Of a stretch of DNA of 58,890 nt, positions 37,071 to 47,168 are shown one piece after another. The notes under the pieces are model-generated. The model saw nothing but the letters and a program-made list of their open reading frames with translations. It ran no database searches and had not been told where the DNA came from. Origin of the DNA: Cristatella mucedo (taxonomy: Eukaryota > Bryozoa > Phylactolaemata > Cristatellidae); NCBI GenBank assembly GCA_009760855.2, contig WPIO01000400.1, positions 1 through 58,890 of the forward strand, written 5' to 3'. Position 1 is the stretch's first letter, and every line of letters starts with the position of its first letter. The translations under genes and the position numbers were made by a program.

Positions 37071-39290
37071 GATTTAAAGTCTCTAGATATTGTGCGATCT
37101 GCTGTAAACTCATGCAAAATAAGTTATTCAAGTGTAAATGGCTTAATGCAAGGCACCGCACTCTGCAGCAAGTTATCACACGGAATGAGGTGCAGTATCG
37201 AGGTATCTTTATGTTCTGCGATATGCTGCAAAATCAAGCAAAGTTCGTTATTCAAGTGTGATTGCCTAAACCAAGGTGCAGCACTCTGCTGCTAGCTCCT
37301 GCATGCTTCGAAGGTTGGATTTAAAGTAGCTAGATTTTGTGCGATCTGCTGTGAACTCATGCAAAAGAAGCTATTCAAGTGTGAATGGCTTAATGCAAAG
37401 CTCAGAACTCTGCAGCAACTTATTACAGGCTAATACGAGCTCTATTGAGGTGTCTTCATATTCAGAGATCTGCTGCAAACGCAAGCGGAATGAGTTATCA
37501 AATTGCGATTGCCTAAAGCAAGGAGCTGCACTCTGCTGCAAGCTACTGCACGCTCTGACGGGTCGATTGAAAGTATCTAGATATTGTGCGATCTGCTGTG
37601 AAGTCATGCAAAATAAGCTAATCAAGTGTGAATGGCCTTATGCAAGGCGCCGCAATCTGAAGCAAGCCATCACGGCTATAAAGAGCAGTATCGAGGTGTC
37701 TTTATATTTACCGATTTGCTGCAAACTCAAGCAAAATGAGTTATTCAATTGCGATTGCCTAAAGCAAGGAGGTGCATTCTGGTGCAAACAACAGCATGCC
37801 CCGGCGGATTGGTTTAAAGTATCTAGATATGGTGCGATCTGCTGGGATATCATGCAAGATAAGCTATTCAAGTGTGAATGGCCTTATGCAAGGCGCCGCA
37901 ATCTGCAGCAAGTTATCACACGATATAACGAGCTGTATCGAGGTGTCCTTCTGTTTCCCGATCAGCTGCAAACTTAACCGAAATGAGTTATTCATGTGCG
38001 ATTGCTTAAACCAAGGAGCTGCACTCTGCTGCAAGCTACCACAAGCTGAGACGGGTCGATTTAAAGTATCTAGAAATTGTGCGATCTGCTGCGATCTCAT
38101 CCAAAGTATGTTATTCAAGTGTGAATGGCCTAATGGTAGGGGCCCCACTCTGCAGCAAGCTATCGCACGCTATAACGAGCAGTATCGAGATGTCTTTATA
38201 TTCCGCGATCAGCTGCAAACTCAACCGAAATGAGTTATTCAAGTGCGATTGCCTGAAGCAAGGAGCTGCATTATGCTGCAAGCTACTGCACGCACTGGTG
38301 GGTTGATTTAAAGTATCTAGATATTGTGTGAGCTGCTGTGAACTCATGCAAGATAAGCTATTCAAGTGTGAATGGCTTAATGCAAGGCGCCTCACACAGC
38401 AGCAAGTTATCACACGCTATAACGAGCAGTATCGAGGTGTCTTAATATGCTGCGATCTGCTGCAAACTCAAGCGAAATGAGTTATTCAAGTGCGATTGCC
38501 TAAAGCAAGGCCTGCACTAATCTCCGGGCGACTGAATGACTTGACGGGTTGATTTAAAGTATCTAGATATAGTGCGATCTGCTGTGAAGTCATGCAAAAT
38601 AAGCTATTCAAGTGTGAATGGCCGAATGCAAGGCTCCACAATCTGCAGCAAGTTATCACTTGATATAACGAGCAGTATTGACGTGTCTTTATATTCAGCG
38701 ATCTGCGGCAAACTCAAGCGAATTGAATTATTCAAGTGCGATTGCCTAAAGCAAGGCCTGCACTCTGCTCCGAGCTACTTCATGCCTTGACGGGTTGATT
38801 TGAAGTATCTAGATATTGTGCGATCTGCTGTGAACTCATGCAAAATAAGGTATTTAAGTGTGAATGGCTTAATGCAAAGCACAGCACTCTGCCGCAAATT
38901 ATCACAAGCTATGAGGATGAGTATCGAGGTGTGTTTATGTTCAGCGATCTGCTTCAAAATCAAGCATAAGGCGTTTTTCAAGTGCGATTGCCTAAAGCAA
39001 AGATGAGCACTCTGCTGCCAGCTCCTGCACGCGTCGACGGGTTGAATTAAAGTATCTAGATATTGGGCAATCTCCTGCTATCTCATGCAAAATAGGTTAT
39101 TCAAGTGAGAATGGCTTAATGCAAGGCACTACTGTCCGCAACAAGTTATCACACGCCATATCGAGCAGTATTGAGGTGTCTTTACATTCTGCGATCTTCT
39201 GCAAACTTATTCGAAATGTGTTTTTTAAGTACGATTGCCCTAAGCAACGTGCAGCACTCTGCTGCCAGCTCATGCAAGCTTCGACGGGTG
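37071..39290 (+). repeat. Nine-monomer HOR (A-B-C-D-E-F-G-H-K)
   Basis: Length is 2,220 bp and the order is standard. B begins with GCTAGATTTTGTGCG, and E with CTAGAAATTGTGCG, a variant seen in about a third of HORs. Confidence 0.9.
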
Positions 39291-39537
39291 GATTTAAAGT
39301 CTCTAGATATTGTGCGATCTGCTGTAAACTCATGCAAAATAAGTTATTCAAGTGTAAATGGCCTAATGCAAGGCACCGCACTCTGCAGCAAGTTATCACA
39401 CGGAATGAGGTGCAGTATCGAGGTATCTTTATGTTCTGCGATATGCTGCAAAATCAAGCAAAGTTCGTTATTCAAGTGTGATTGCCTAAACCAAGGTGCA
39501 GCACTCTGCTGCTAGCTCCTGCATGCTTCGACGGTTG
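39291..39537 (+). repeat. Monomer type A (reference)
   Basis: Diagnostics are boundary GTCTCTAGATATTG, CTGTAAACTCATGC, GTGTAAATGGC, CGGAATGAGGTGCAG, GTTCTGCGATATGCTGC, CAAGCAAAGTTCG and GCTGCTAGCTCCTGC. Every HOR in the window is anchored on it. Its second half is an indel hotspot. Confidence 0.9.
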
Positions 39538-39783
39538 GATTTAAAGTAGCTAGATATTGTGCGATCTGCTGTGAACTCATGCAAAGAAGCTATTCAAGTG
39601 TGAATGGCTTAATGCAAAGCTCAGAACTCTGCAGCAACTTATTACAGGCTAATACGAGCTCTATTGAGGTGTCTTCATATTCAGAGATCTGCTGCAAACG
39701 CAAGCGGAATGAGTTATCAAATTGCGATTGCCTAAAGCAAGGAGCTGCACTCTGCTGCAAGCTACTGCACGCTCTGACGGGTC
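39538..39783 (+). repeat. Monomer type B (reference)
   Basis: Diagnostics are boundary AGTAGCTAGATATTG (palindrome and XbaI site lost), ATGCAAAGAAGC, AAAGCTCAGAACTCTGC, TTACAGGCTAATACGAGC, TCTTCATATTCAGAG and GCAAGCGGAATGAG. Confidence 0.9.
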
Positions 39784-40029
39784 GATTGAAAGTATCTAGA
39801 TATTGTGCGATCTGCTGTGAAGTCATGCAAAATAAGCTAATCAAGTGTGAATGGCCTTATGCAAGGCGCCGCAATCTGAAGCAAGCCATCACGGCTATAA
39901 AGAGCAGTATCGAGGTGTCTTTATATTTACCGATTTGCTGCAAACTCAAGCAAAATGAGTTATTCAATTGCGATTGCCTAAAGCAAGGAGGTGCATTCTG
40001 GTGCAAACAACAGCATGCCCCGGCGGATT
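39784..40029 (+). repeat. Monomer type C (reference)
   Basis: Diagnostics are start GATTGAAAG, GTGAAGTCATGC, AAGCTAATCAAG, GAAGCAAGCCATCACGGC, ATATTTACCGATTTGC, TCAATTGCGATTGCC and the end CAGCATGCCCCGGCGGATTG. Confidence 0.9.
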
Positions 40030-40276
40030 GGTTTAAAGTATCTAGATATGGTGCGATCTGCTGGGATATCATGCAAGATAAGCTATTCAAGTGTGAATGG
40101 CCTTATGCAAGGCGCCGCAATCTGCAGCAAGTTATCACACGATATAACGAGCTGTATCGAGGTGTCCTTCTGTTCCCCGATCAGCTGCAAACTTAACCGA
40201 AATGAGTTATTCATGTGCGATTGCTCAAACCAAGGAGCTGCACTCTGCTGCAAGCTACCACAAGCTGAGACGGGTC
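40030..40276 (+). repeat. Monomer type D (reference)
   Basis: Diagnostics are start GGTTTAAAGTATC, ATATGGTGCG, GCTGGGATATCATGC, GAGCTGTATCGAGG, CTGTTCCCCGATCAGC, TTCATGTGCGATTGC and the end GCTGAGACGGGTC. Confidence 0.9.
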
Positions 40277-40525
40277 GATTTAAAGTATCTAGAAATTGTG
40301 CGATCTGCTGCGATCTCATCCAAAGTATGTTATTCAAGTGTGAATGGCCTAATGGTAGGGGCCCCACTCTGCAGCAAGCTATCGCACGCTATAACGAGCA
40401 GTATCGAGATGTCTTTATATTCCGCGATCTGCTGCAAACTCAACCGAAATGAGTTATTTTCAAGTGCGATTGCCTGAAGCAAGGAGCTGCATTATGCTGC
40501 AAGCTACTGCACGCTCTGGTGGGTT
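40277..40525 (+). repeat. Monomer type E (reference)
   Basis: Diagnostics are GCGATCTCATCCAAAG, AATGGTAGGGGCCCCAC (variable G run), GAGATGTCTTTATATTCCGC and the end GCTCTGGTGGGTT. This copy has two extra bases (GAGTTATTTTCAAG), giving 249 bp. Confidence 0.9.
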
Positions 40526-40771
40526 AATTTAAAGTATCTAGATATTGTGTGATCTGCTGTGAACTCATGCAAGATAAGCTATTCAAGTGTGAATGGCTTA
40601 ATGCAAGGCGCCTCACACAGCAGCATGTAATCACACGCTATAACGAGCGGTATCGAGGTGTCTTAATATGCTGCGATCTGCTGCAAACTCAAGCGAAATG
40701 AGTTATTCAAGTGCGATTGCCTAAAGCAAGGCCTGCACTAATCTCCGGGCGACTGAATGACTTGACGGGTT
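40526..40771 (+). repeat. Monomer type F (reference)
   Basis: Diagnostics are ATTGTGTGATCTGC, ATGCAAGATAAGC, GGCGCCTCACACAGCAGC, GTGTCTTAATATGCTGCG and the end CTAATCTCCGGGCGACTG. In this copy the start is AATTTAAAG rather than GATTTAAAG. Confidence 0.9.
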
Positions 40772-41017
40772 GATTTAAAGTATCTAAATATAGTGCGATC
40801 TGCTGTGAAGTCATGCAAAATAAGCTATTCAAGTGTGAATGGCCTAATGCAAGGCTCCACAATCTGCAGCAAGTTATCACACGATATAACGAGCAGTATC
40901 GAGGTGTCTTTATATTCAGCGATCTGCTGCAAACTCAACCGAATTGAATTATTCAAGTGCGATTGCCTAAAGCAAGGCCTGCACTCTGCTCCGAGCTACT
41001 TCATACCTTGACGGGTT
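40772..41017 (+). repeat. Monomer type G (reference)
   Basis: Diagnostics are ATATAGTGCGATC, GTGAAGTCATGC, CAAGGCTCCACAATCTGC, GAATTGAATTATTCAAG and the end CTCCGAGCTACTTCATACC. Here the boundary is TATCTAAATA, so the palindrome is broken. Confidence 0.9.
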
Positions 41018-41264
41018 GATTTGAAGTATCTAGATATTGTGCGATCTGCTGTGAACTCATGCAAAATAAGGTATTCAAGTGTGAATGGCTTAATGCAAAG
41101 CACAGCACTCTGCCGCAAGTTCTCACAAGCTATAAGGATGAGTATCGAGGTGTGTTTATGTTCAGCGATCTGCCTAAAAATCAAGCAAAATTCGTTTTTC
41201 AAGTGCGATTGCCTAAAGCAAAGCTGAGCACTCTGCAGCCAGCTCCTGCACGCTTCGACGGTCG
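41018..41264 (+). repeat. Monomer type H (reference)
   Basis: Diagnostics are start GATTTGAAG, AATAAGGTATTCAAG, CAAAGCACAGCACTCTGCC, AAGGATGAGTATCGAGG, GTGTGTTTATGTTC and AAAGCAAAGCTGAGCAC. Its second part is close to that of J, which makes H and J good partners for unequal exchange. Confidence 0.9.
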
Positions 41265-41511
41265 GATTTAAAGTATCTAGATATTGGGCAATCTCCTGCT
41301 ATCTCGTGCAAAATAGGTTATTCAAGTGTGAATGGCTTAATGCAAGGCACTACACTCAACAGCAAGTTATCACACGCAATAACCAGCAGTATTGAGATGT
41401 CTTTACATTCCGGGATCTTCTGCAAACTCAACCGAAATGAGTTATTCAAGTGCGATTGCCTGAAGCAAGGTGCTGCATTTTGCTGCAAACTACTGCACAC
41501 ACTGGCGGGTT
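41265..41511 (+). repeat. Monomer type I (reference)
   Basis: Diagnostics are GGGCAATCTCCTGC, TCTCGTGCAAAATAGG, GGCACTACACTCAACAGC, CAATAACCAGCAG, TTCCGGGATCTTCTGC and the end CACACACTGGCGGGTT. Its first half resembles K. It is absent from the 9-monomer HORs. Confidence 0.9.
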
Positions 41512-41757
41512 GATTTAAAGTATCTAGATATTGTGCGATCTGCTGTAGACAAAGCAAAATCAGCTATTCAAGTGTGAATGGCTTAATGCAAGGATCAGCA
41601 CTCTGCCGCAAGTTATCACAAGCTATAAGGATGAGTATCGAGGTGTGTTTATGTTCCGCGATCTGCTGAAAAATCAAGCAAAATTTGTTTTTCAAGTGCG
41701 ATTGCCTAAAGCAAAGATGAGCACTCTGCTGCCAGCTCCTGCAAGCTTCGACGGGTT
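41512..41757 (+). repeat. Monomer type J (reference)
   Basis: Diagnostics are GCTGTAGACAAAGC, AAATCAGCTATTCAAG, CAAGGATCAGCACTCTGCC, AAGGATGAGTATCGAGG and GCAAGCTTCGACGGGTT. The second half matches H closely. It is absent from the 9-monomer HORs. Confidence 0.9.
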
Positions 41758-42003
41758 GAATTAAAGTATCCAGATATTGGGCAATCTCCTGCTATCTCAT
41801 GCAAAATAGGTTATTCAAGTGAGAATGGCTTAATTCAAGGCACTACACTCTGCAACAAGTTATCACACGCCATAACGAGCAGTATTAAGGTGTCTTTACA
41901 TTCCGCGATTTCTGCAAACTCATTCGAAATGTGTTTTTTAAGTACGATTGCCCTAAGCAACGTGCAGCACTCTGCTGCCAGCTCATGCAAGCTTCGACGG
42001 GTG
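41758..42003 (+). repeat. Monomer type K (reference)
   Basis: Diagnostics are start GAATTAAAG, GGGCAATCTCCTGC, CAAGTGAGAATGGC, TTCGAAATGTGTTTTTTAAG, CGATTGCCCTAAGC, CAACGTGCAGC and GCTCATGCAAGCTTCGACGG. This copy has boundary TATCCAGATA; others keep TATCTAGATA. Confidence 0.9.
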
Positions 42004-44463
42004 GATTTAAAGTCTCTAGATATTGTGCGATCTGCTGTAAACTCATGCAAAATAAGTTATTCAAGTGTAAATGGCTTAATGCAAGGCACCGCACTCTGCA
42101 GCAAGTTATCACACGGGATGAGGTGCAGTATCGAGGTATCTTTATGTTCTGCGATATGCTGCAAAATTCGTTATTCAAGTGTGATTGCCTAAACCAAGGT
42201 GCAGCACTCTGCTGCTAGCTCCTGCATGCTTCGACGGTTGGATTTAAAGTAGCTAGATATTGTGCGATCTGCTGTGAACTCATGCAAAAGAAGCTATTCA
42301 AGTGTGAATGGCTTAATGCAAAGCTCAGAACTCTGCAGCAACTTATTACAGGCTAATACGAGCTCTATTGAGGTGTCTTCATATTCAGAGATCTGCTGCA
42401 AACGCAAGCGGAATGAGTTATCAAATTGCGATTGCCTAAAGCAAGGAGCTGCACTCTGCTGCAAGCTACTGCACGCTCTGACGGGTCGATTGAAAGTATC
42501 TAGATATTGTGCGATCTGCTGTGAAGTCATGCAAAATAAGCTAATTCAAGTGTGAATGGCCTTATGCAAGGCGCCGCAATCTGAAGCAAGCTATCACGGC
42601 TATAAAGAGCAGTATCGAGGTGTCTTTATATTTACCGATTTGCTGCAAACTCAAGCAAAATGAGTTATTCAATTGCGATTGCCTAAAGCAAGGAGGTGCA
42701 TTTTGGTGCAAACAACAGCATGCCCCGGCGGATAGGTTTAAAGTATCTAGATATGGTGCGATCTGCTGGGATTTCATGCAAGATAAGCTATTCAAGTGTG
42801 AATGGCCTTATGCAAGGCGCCGCAATCTGCAGCAAGTTATCACACGATATAACGAGCTGTATCGAGGTGTCTTTCTGTTCCCCGATCAGCTGCAAACTTA
42901 ACCGAAATGAGTTATTCATGTGCGATTGCTTAAACCAAGGAGCTGCACTCTGCTGCAAGCTACCACACGCTGAGACGGGTCGATTTAAAGTATCTAGATA
43001 TTGTGCGATCTGCTGCGATCTCATCCAAAGTATGTTATTCAAGTGTGAATGGCCTAATGGTAGGGGGGCCCCACTCTGCAGCAAGCTATCGCACGCTATA
43101 ACGAGCAGTATCGAGATGTCTTTATATTCCGCGATCAGCTGCAAACTCAACCGAAATGAGTTATTCAAGTGCGATTGCCTGAAGCAAGGAGCTGCATTAT
43201 GCTGCAAGCTACTGCACGCTCTGGTGGGTTGATTTAAAGTATCTAGATATTGTGTGATCTGCTGTGAACTCATGCAAGATAAGCTATTCAAGTGTGAATG
43301 GCTTAATGCAAGGCGCCTCACACAGCAGCATGTAATCACACGCTATAACGAGCAGTATCGAGGTGTCCTAATATGCTGCGATCTGCTGCAAACTCAAGCG
43401 AAATGAGTTATTCAAGTGCGATTGCCTAAAGCAAGGCCTGCACTAATCTCCGGGTGACTGCATGACTTGACGGGTTGATTTGAAGTATCTAGATATTGTG
43501 CGATCTGCTGTGAACTCATGCAAAATAAGGTATTCAAGTGTGAATGGCTTAATGCAAAGCACAGCACTCTGCCGCAAGTTATCACAAGCTATAAGGATGA
43601 GTATCGAGGTGTGTTTATGTTCCGCGATCTGCTGAAAAATCAAGCAAAATTCGTTTTTCAAGTGCGATTGCCTAAAGCAAAGATGAGCACTCTGCTGCCA
43701 GCTCCTGCACGCGTCGACGGGTGAATTAAAGTATCTAGATATTGGGCAATTTCCTGCTATCTCGTGCAAAATAGGTTATTCAAGTGTGAATGGCTTAATG
43801 CAAGGCACTACACTCAGCAGCAAGTTGTCACACGCCATAACCAGCAGTATTGAGATCTCTTTACATTCCGCGATCTTCTGCAAACTCAACCGAAATGAGT
43901 TATTCAAGTGCGATTGCCTGAAGCAAGGTGCTGCATTATGCTGCAAACTACTGCACACACTGGCGGGTTGATTTAAAGTATCTAGATATTGTGCGATCTG
44001 CTGTGAACTCATGCAAAATAAGGTATTCAAGTGTGAATGGCTTAATGCAAAGCACAGCACTCTGCCGCAAGTTATCACAAGCTATAAGGATGAGTATCGA
44101 GGTGTGTTTATGTTCCGCGATCTGCTGAAAAATCAAGCAAAATTCGTTTTTCAAGTGCGATTGCCTAAAGCAAAGATGAGCACTCTGCTGCCAGCTCCTG
44201 CACGCTTCGACGGGTTGAATTAGAGTATCTAGATATTGGGCAATCTCCTGCTATCTCATGCGAAATAGGTTATTCAAGTGAGAATGGCTTTATGCAAGGC
44301 ACTACACTCGGCAACAAGTTATCACACGCCATATCGAGCAGTATTGAGGTGTCTTTACATTCCGCGATCTTCTGCAAACTCATTCGAAATGTGTTTTTTA
44401 AGTACGATTGCCCTAAGCAACGTGCAGCACTCTGCTGCCAGCTCATGCAAGCTTCGACGGGTG
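42004..44463 (+). repeat. Ten-monomer HOR: A-B-C-D-E-F-H-I-H/J-K
   Basis: G is lost at an F-to-H join (GTGACTGCATGACTTGACGG then GATTTGAAG). I starts at 43723. The monomer at 43970-44216, where J is expected, has the H-type first half (AATAAGGTATTCAAG, CAAAGCACAGCAC), so H occurs on both sides of I. A is shortened by 10 bp at the hotspot and C has one extra base (GCTAATTCAAG). Confidence 0.88.
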
Positions 44464-47168
44464 GATTTAAAGTCTCTAGATATTGTGCGATCTGCTGTAA
44501 ACTCATGCAAAATAAGTTATTCAAGTGTAAATGGCTTAATGCAAGGCACCACACTCTGCAGCAAATTATCACACGGAATGAGGTGCAGTATCAAGGTATC
44601 TTTATGTTCTGCGATATGCTGCAAAGTTCGTTATTCAAGTGTGATTGCCTAAACCAAGGTGCAGCACTCTGCTGCTAGCTCCTGCATGCTTCGACGGTTG
44701 GATTTAAAGTAGCTAGATTTTGTGCGATCTGCTGTGAACTCATGCAAAAGAAGCTATTCAAGTGTGAATGGCTTAATTCAAAGCTCAGAACTCTGCAGCA
44801 ACTTATTACAGGCTATTACGAGCTCTATTGAGGTGTCTTCATATTCGGAGATCTGCTGCAAACGCAAGCGGAATGAGTTATCAAATTGCGATTGCCTAAA
44901 GCAAGGAGCTGCACTCTGCTGCAAGCTACTGCACTCTCTGACGGGTCGATTAAAAGTATCTAGATATTGTGCGATCTGCTGTGAAGTCATGCAAAATAAG
45001 CTAATCAAGTGTGAATGGCCTTATGCAAGGCGCCGCAATCTGAAGCAAGCTATCACGGCTATAAAGAGCAGTATCGAGGTGTCTTTATATTTACCGATTT
45101 GCTGCAAACTCAAGCAAAATGAGTTATTCAATTGCGATTGCCTAAAGCAAGGAGGTGCATTCTGGTGCAAACAACAGCATGCCCCGGCGGATTGGTTTAA
45201 AGTATCTAGATATGGTGCGATCTGCTGGGATATCATGCAAGATAAGCTATTCAAGTGTGAATGGCCTTATGCAAGGCGCCGCAATCTGCAGCAAGTTATC
45301 ACACGATATAACGAGCTGTATCGAGGTGTCTTTCTGTTCCCCGATCAGCTGCAACTTAACCGAAATGAGTTATTCATGTGCGATTGCTCAAACCAAGGAG
45401 CTGCACTCTGCTGCAAGCTACCACAAGCTGAGACGGGTCGATTTAAAGTATCTAGAAATTGTGCGATCTGCTGCTTGCGATCTCATCCAAAGTATGTTAT
45501 TCAAGTGTGAATGGCCTAATGGTAGGGGCCCCACTCTGCAGCAAGCTATCGCACGCTATAACGAGCAGTATCGAGATGTCTTTATATTCCGCGATCAGCT
45601 GCAAACTCAACCGAAATGAGTTATTCAAGTGCGATTGCCTGAAGCAAGGAGCTGCATTATGCTGCAAGCTACTGCACGCTCTGGTGGGTTAATTTAAAGT
45701 ATCTAGATATTGTGTGATCTGCTGTGAACTCATGCAAGATAAGCTATTCAAGTGTGAATGGCTTAATGCAAGGCGCCTCACACAGCAGCATGTAATCACA
45801 CGCTATAACGAGCGGTATCGAGGTGTCTTAATATGCTGCGATCTGCTGCAAACTCAAGCGAAATGAGTTATTCAAGTGCGATTGCCTAAAGCAAGGCCTG
45901 CACTAATCTCCGGGCGACTGAATGACTTGACGGGTTGATTTAAAGTATCTAGATATAGTGCGATCTGCTGTGAAGTCATGCAAAATAAGCTATTCAAGTG
46001 TGAATGGCCTAATGCAAGGCTCCACAATCTGCAGCAAGTTATCACACGATATTACGAGCAGTATCGAGGTGTCTTTATATTCAGCGATCTGCTGCAAACT
46101 CAAGCGAATTGAATTATTCAAGTGCTATTGCCTAAAGCAAGGCCTGCACTCTGCTCCGAGCTACTTCATACCTTGACGGGTTGATTTGAAGTATCTAGAT
46201 ATTGTGCGATCTGCTGTGAACTCATGCAAAATAAGGTATTCAAGTGTGAATGGCTTAATGCAAAGCACAGCACTCTGCCGCAAGTTTTCACAAGCTATGA
46301 GGATGAGTATCGAGGTGTGTTTGTGTTCCGCGATCTGCTGAAAAAATAAGCGAAATTCGTTTTTCAAGTGCGATTGCCTAAAGCAAAGCTGAGCACTCTG
46401 CTGCCAGCTCCTGCACGCTTCGACGGGTGGATTTAAAGTATCTAGATATTGGGCAATCTCATGCTTTCTCGTGCAGAATAGGTTATTCAAGTGTGAATGG
46501 CTTAATGCAAGGCACTACACTCCCCAGCAAGTTATCACACGCAATAACCAGCAGTATTGAGATGTCTTTACATTCCGCGATCTTCTGCAAACTCAACCGA
46601 AATGAGTTATTCAAGTGCGATTGCCTGAAGCAAGGTGCTGCATTTTGCTGCAAACTACTGCACACACTGGCGGGTTGATTTAAAGTATCTAGATATTGTG
46701 CGATCTGCTGTAGACAAAGCAAAATCAGCTATTCAAGTGTGAATGGCTTAATGCAAGAATCAGCACTCTGCCGCAAGTTATAACAAGCTATAAGGATGAG
46801 TATCGAGGTGTGTTTATGTTCCGCGATCTGCTTAAAAATCAAGCAAAATTCGTTTTTCAAGTGCGATTGCCTAAAGCAAAGATGAGCACTCTGCTGCCAG
46901 CTCCTGCAAGCTTCGACGGGTTGAATTAAAGTATCTAGATATTGGGCAATCTCCTGCTATCTCATGCAAAATAGGTTATTCAAGTGAGAATGGCTTAATG
47001 CAAGGCACTACACTCCGCAACAAGTTATCACACGCCATATCAAGCAGTATTGAGGTGTCTTTACATTCCGCGATTTCTGCAAACTCTTTCGAAATGTGTT
47101 TTTTAAGTACGATTGCCCTAAGCAACGTGCAGCACTCTGCTGCCAGCTCATGCAAGCTTCGACGGGTG
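44464..47168 (+). repeat. Eleven-monomer HOR (A to K)
   Basis: Length is 2,705 bp. A has the 10-bp deletion (GATATGCTGCAAAGTTCG). E contains a four-base duplication-like insertion (CTGCTTGCGATC near 45474). H carries the GTTTGTGTTCCGCG variant with AAAAAATAAGCG, shared with the 5372, 50992 and (with one change) 55666 units. J has CAAGAATCAGC. Confidence 0.9.

Larger units (their letters stand above)
39291..42003 (+). repeat. Complete eleven-monomer HOR (reference copy)
   Basis: This 2,713-bp copy contains every type in order and is used here to define them: A 39291, B 39538, C 39784, D 40030, E 40277, F 40526, G 40772, H 41018, I 41265, J 41512, K 41758. The individual monomers are listed separately. 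Confidence 0.92.
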
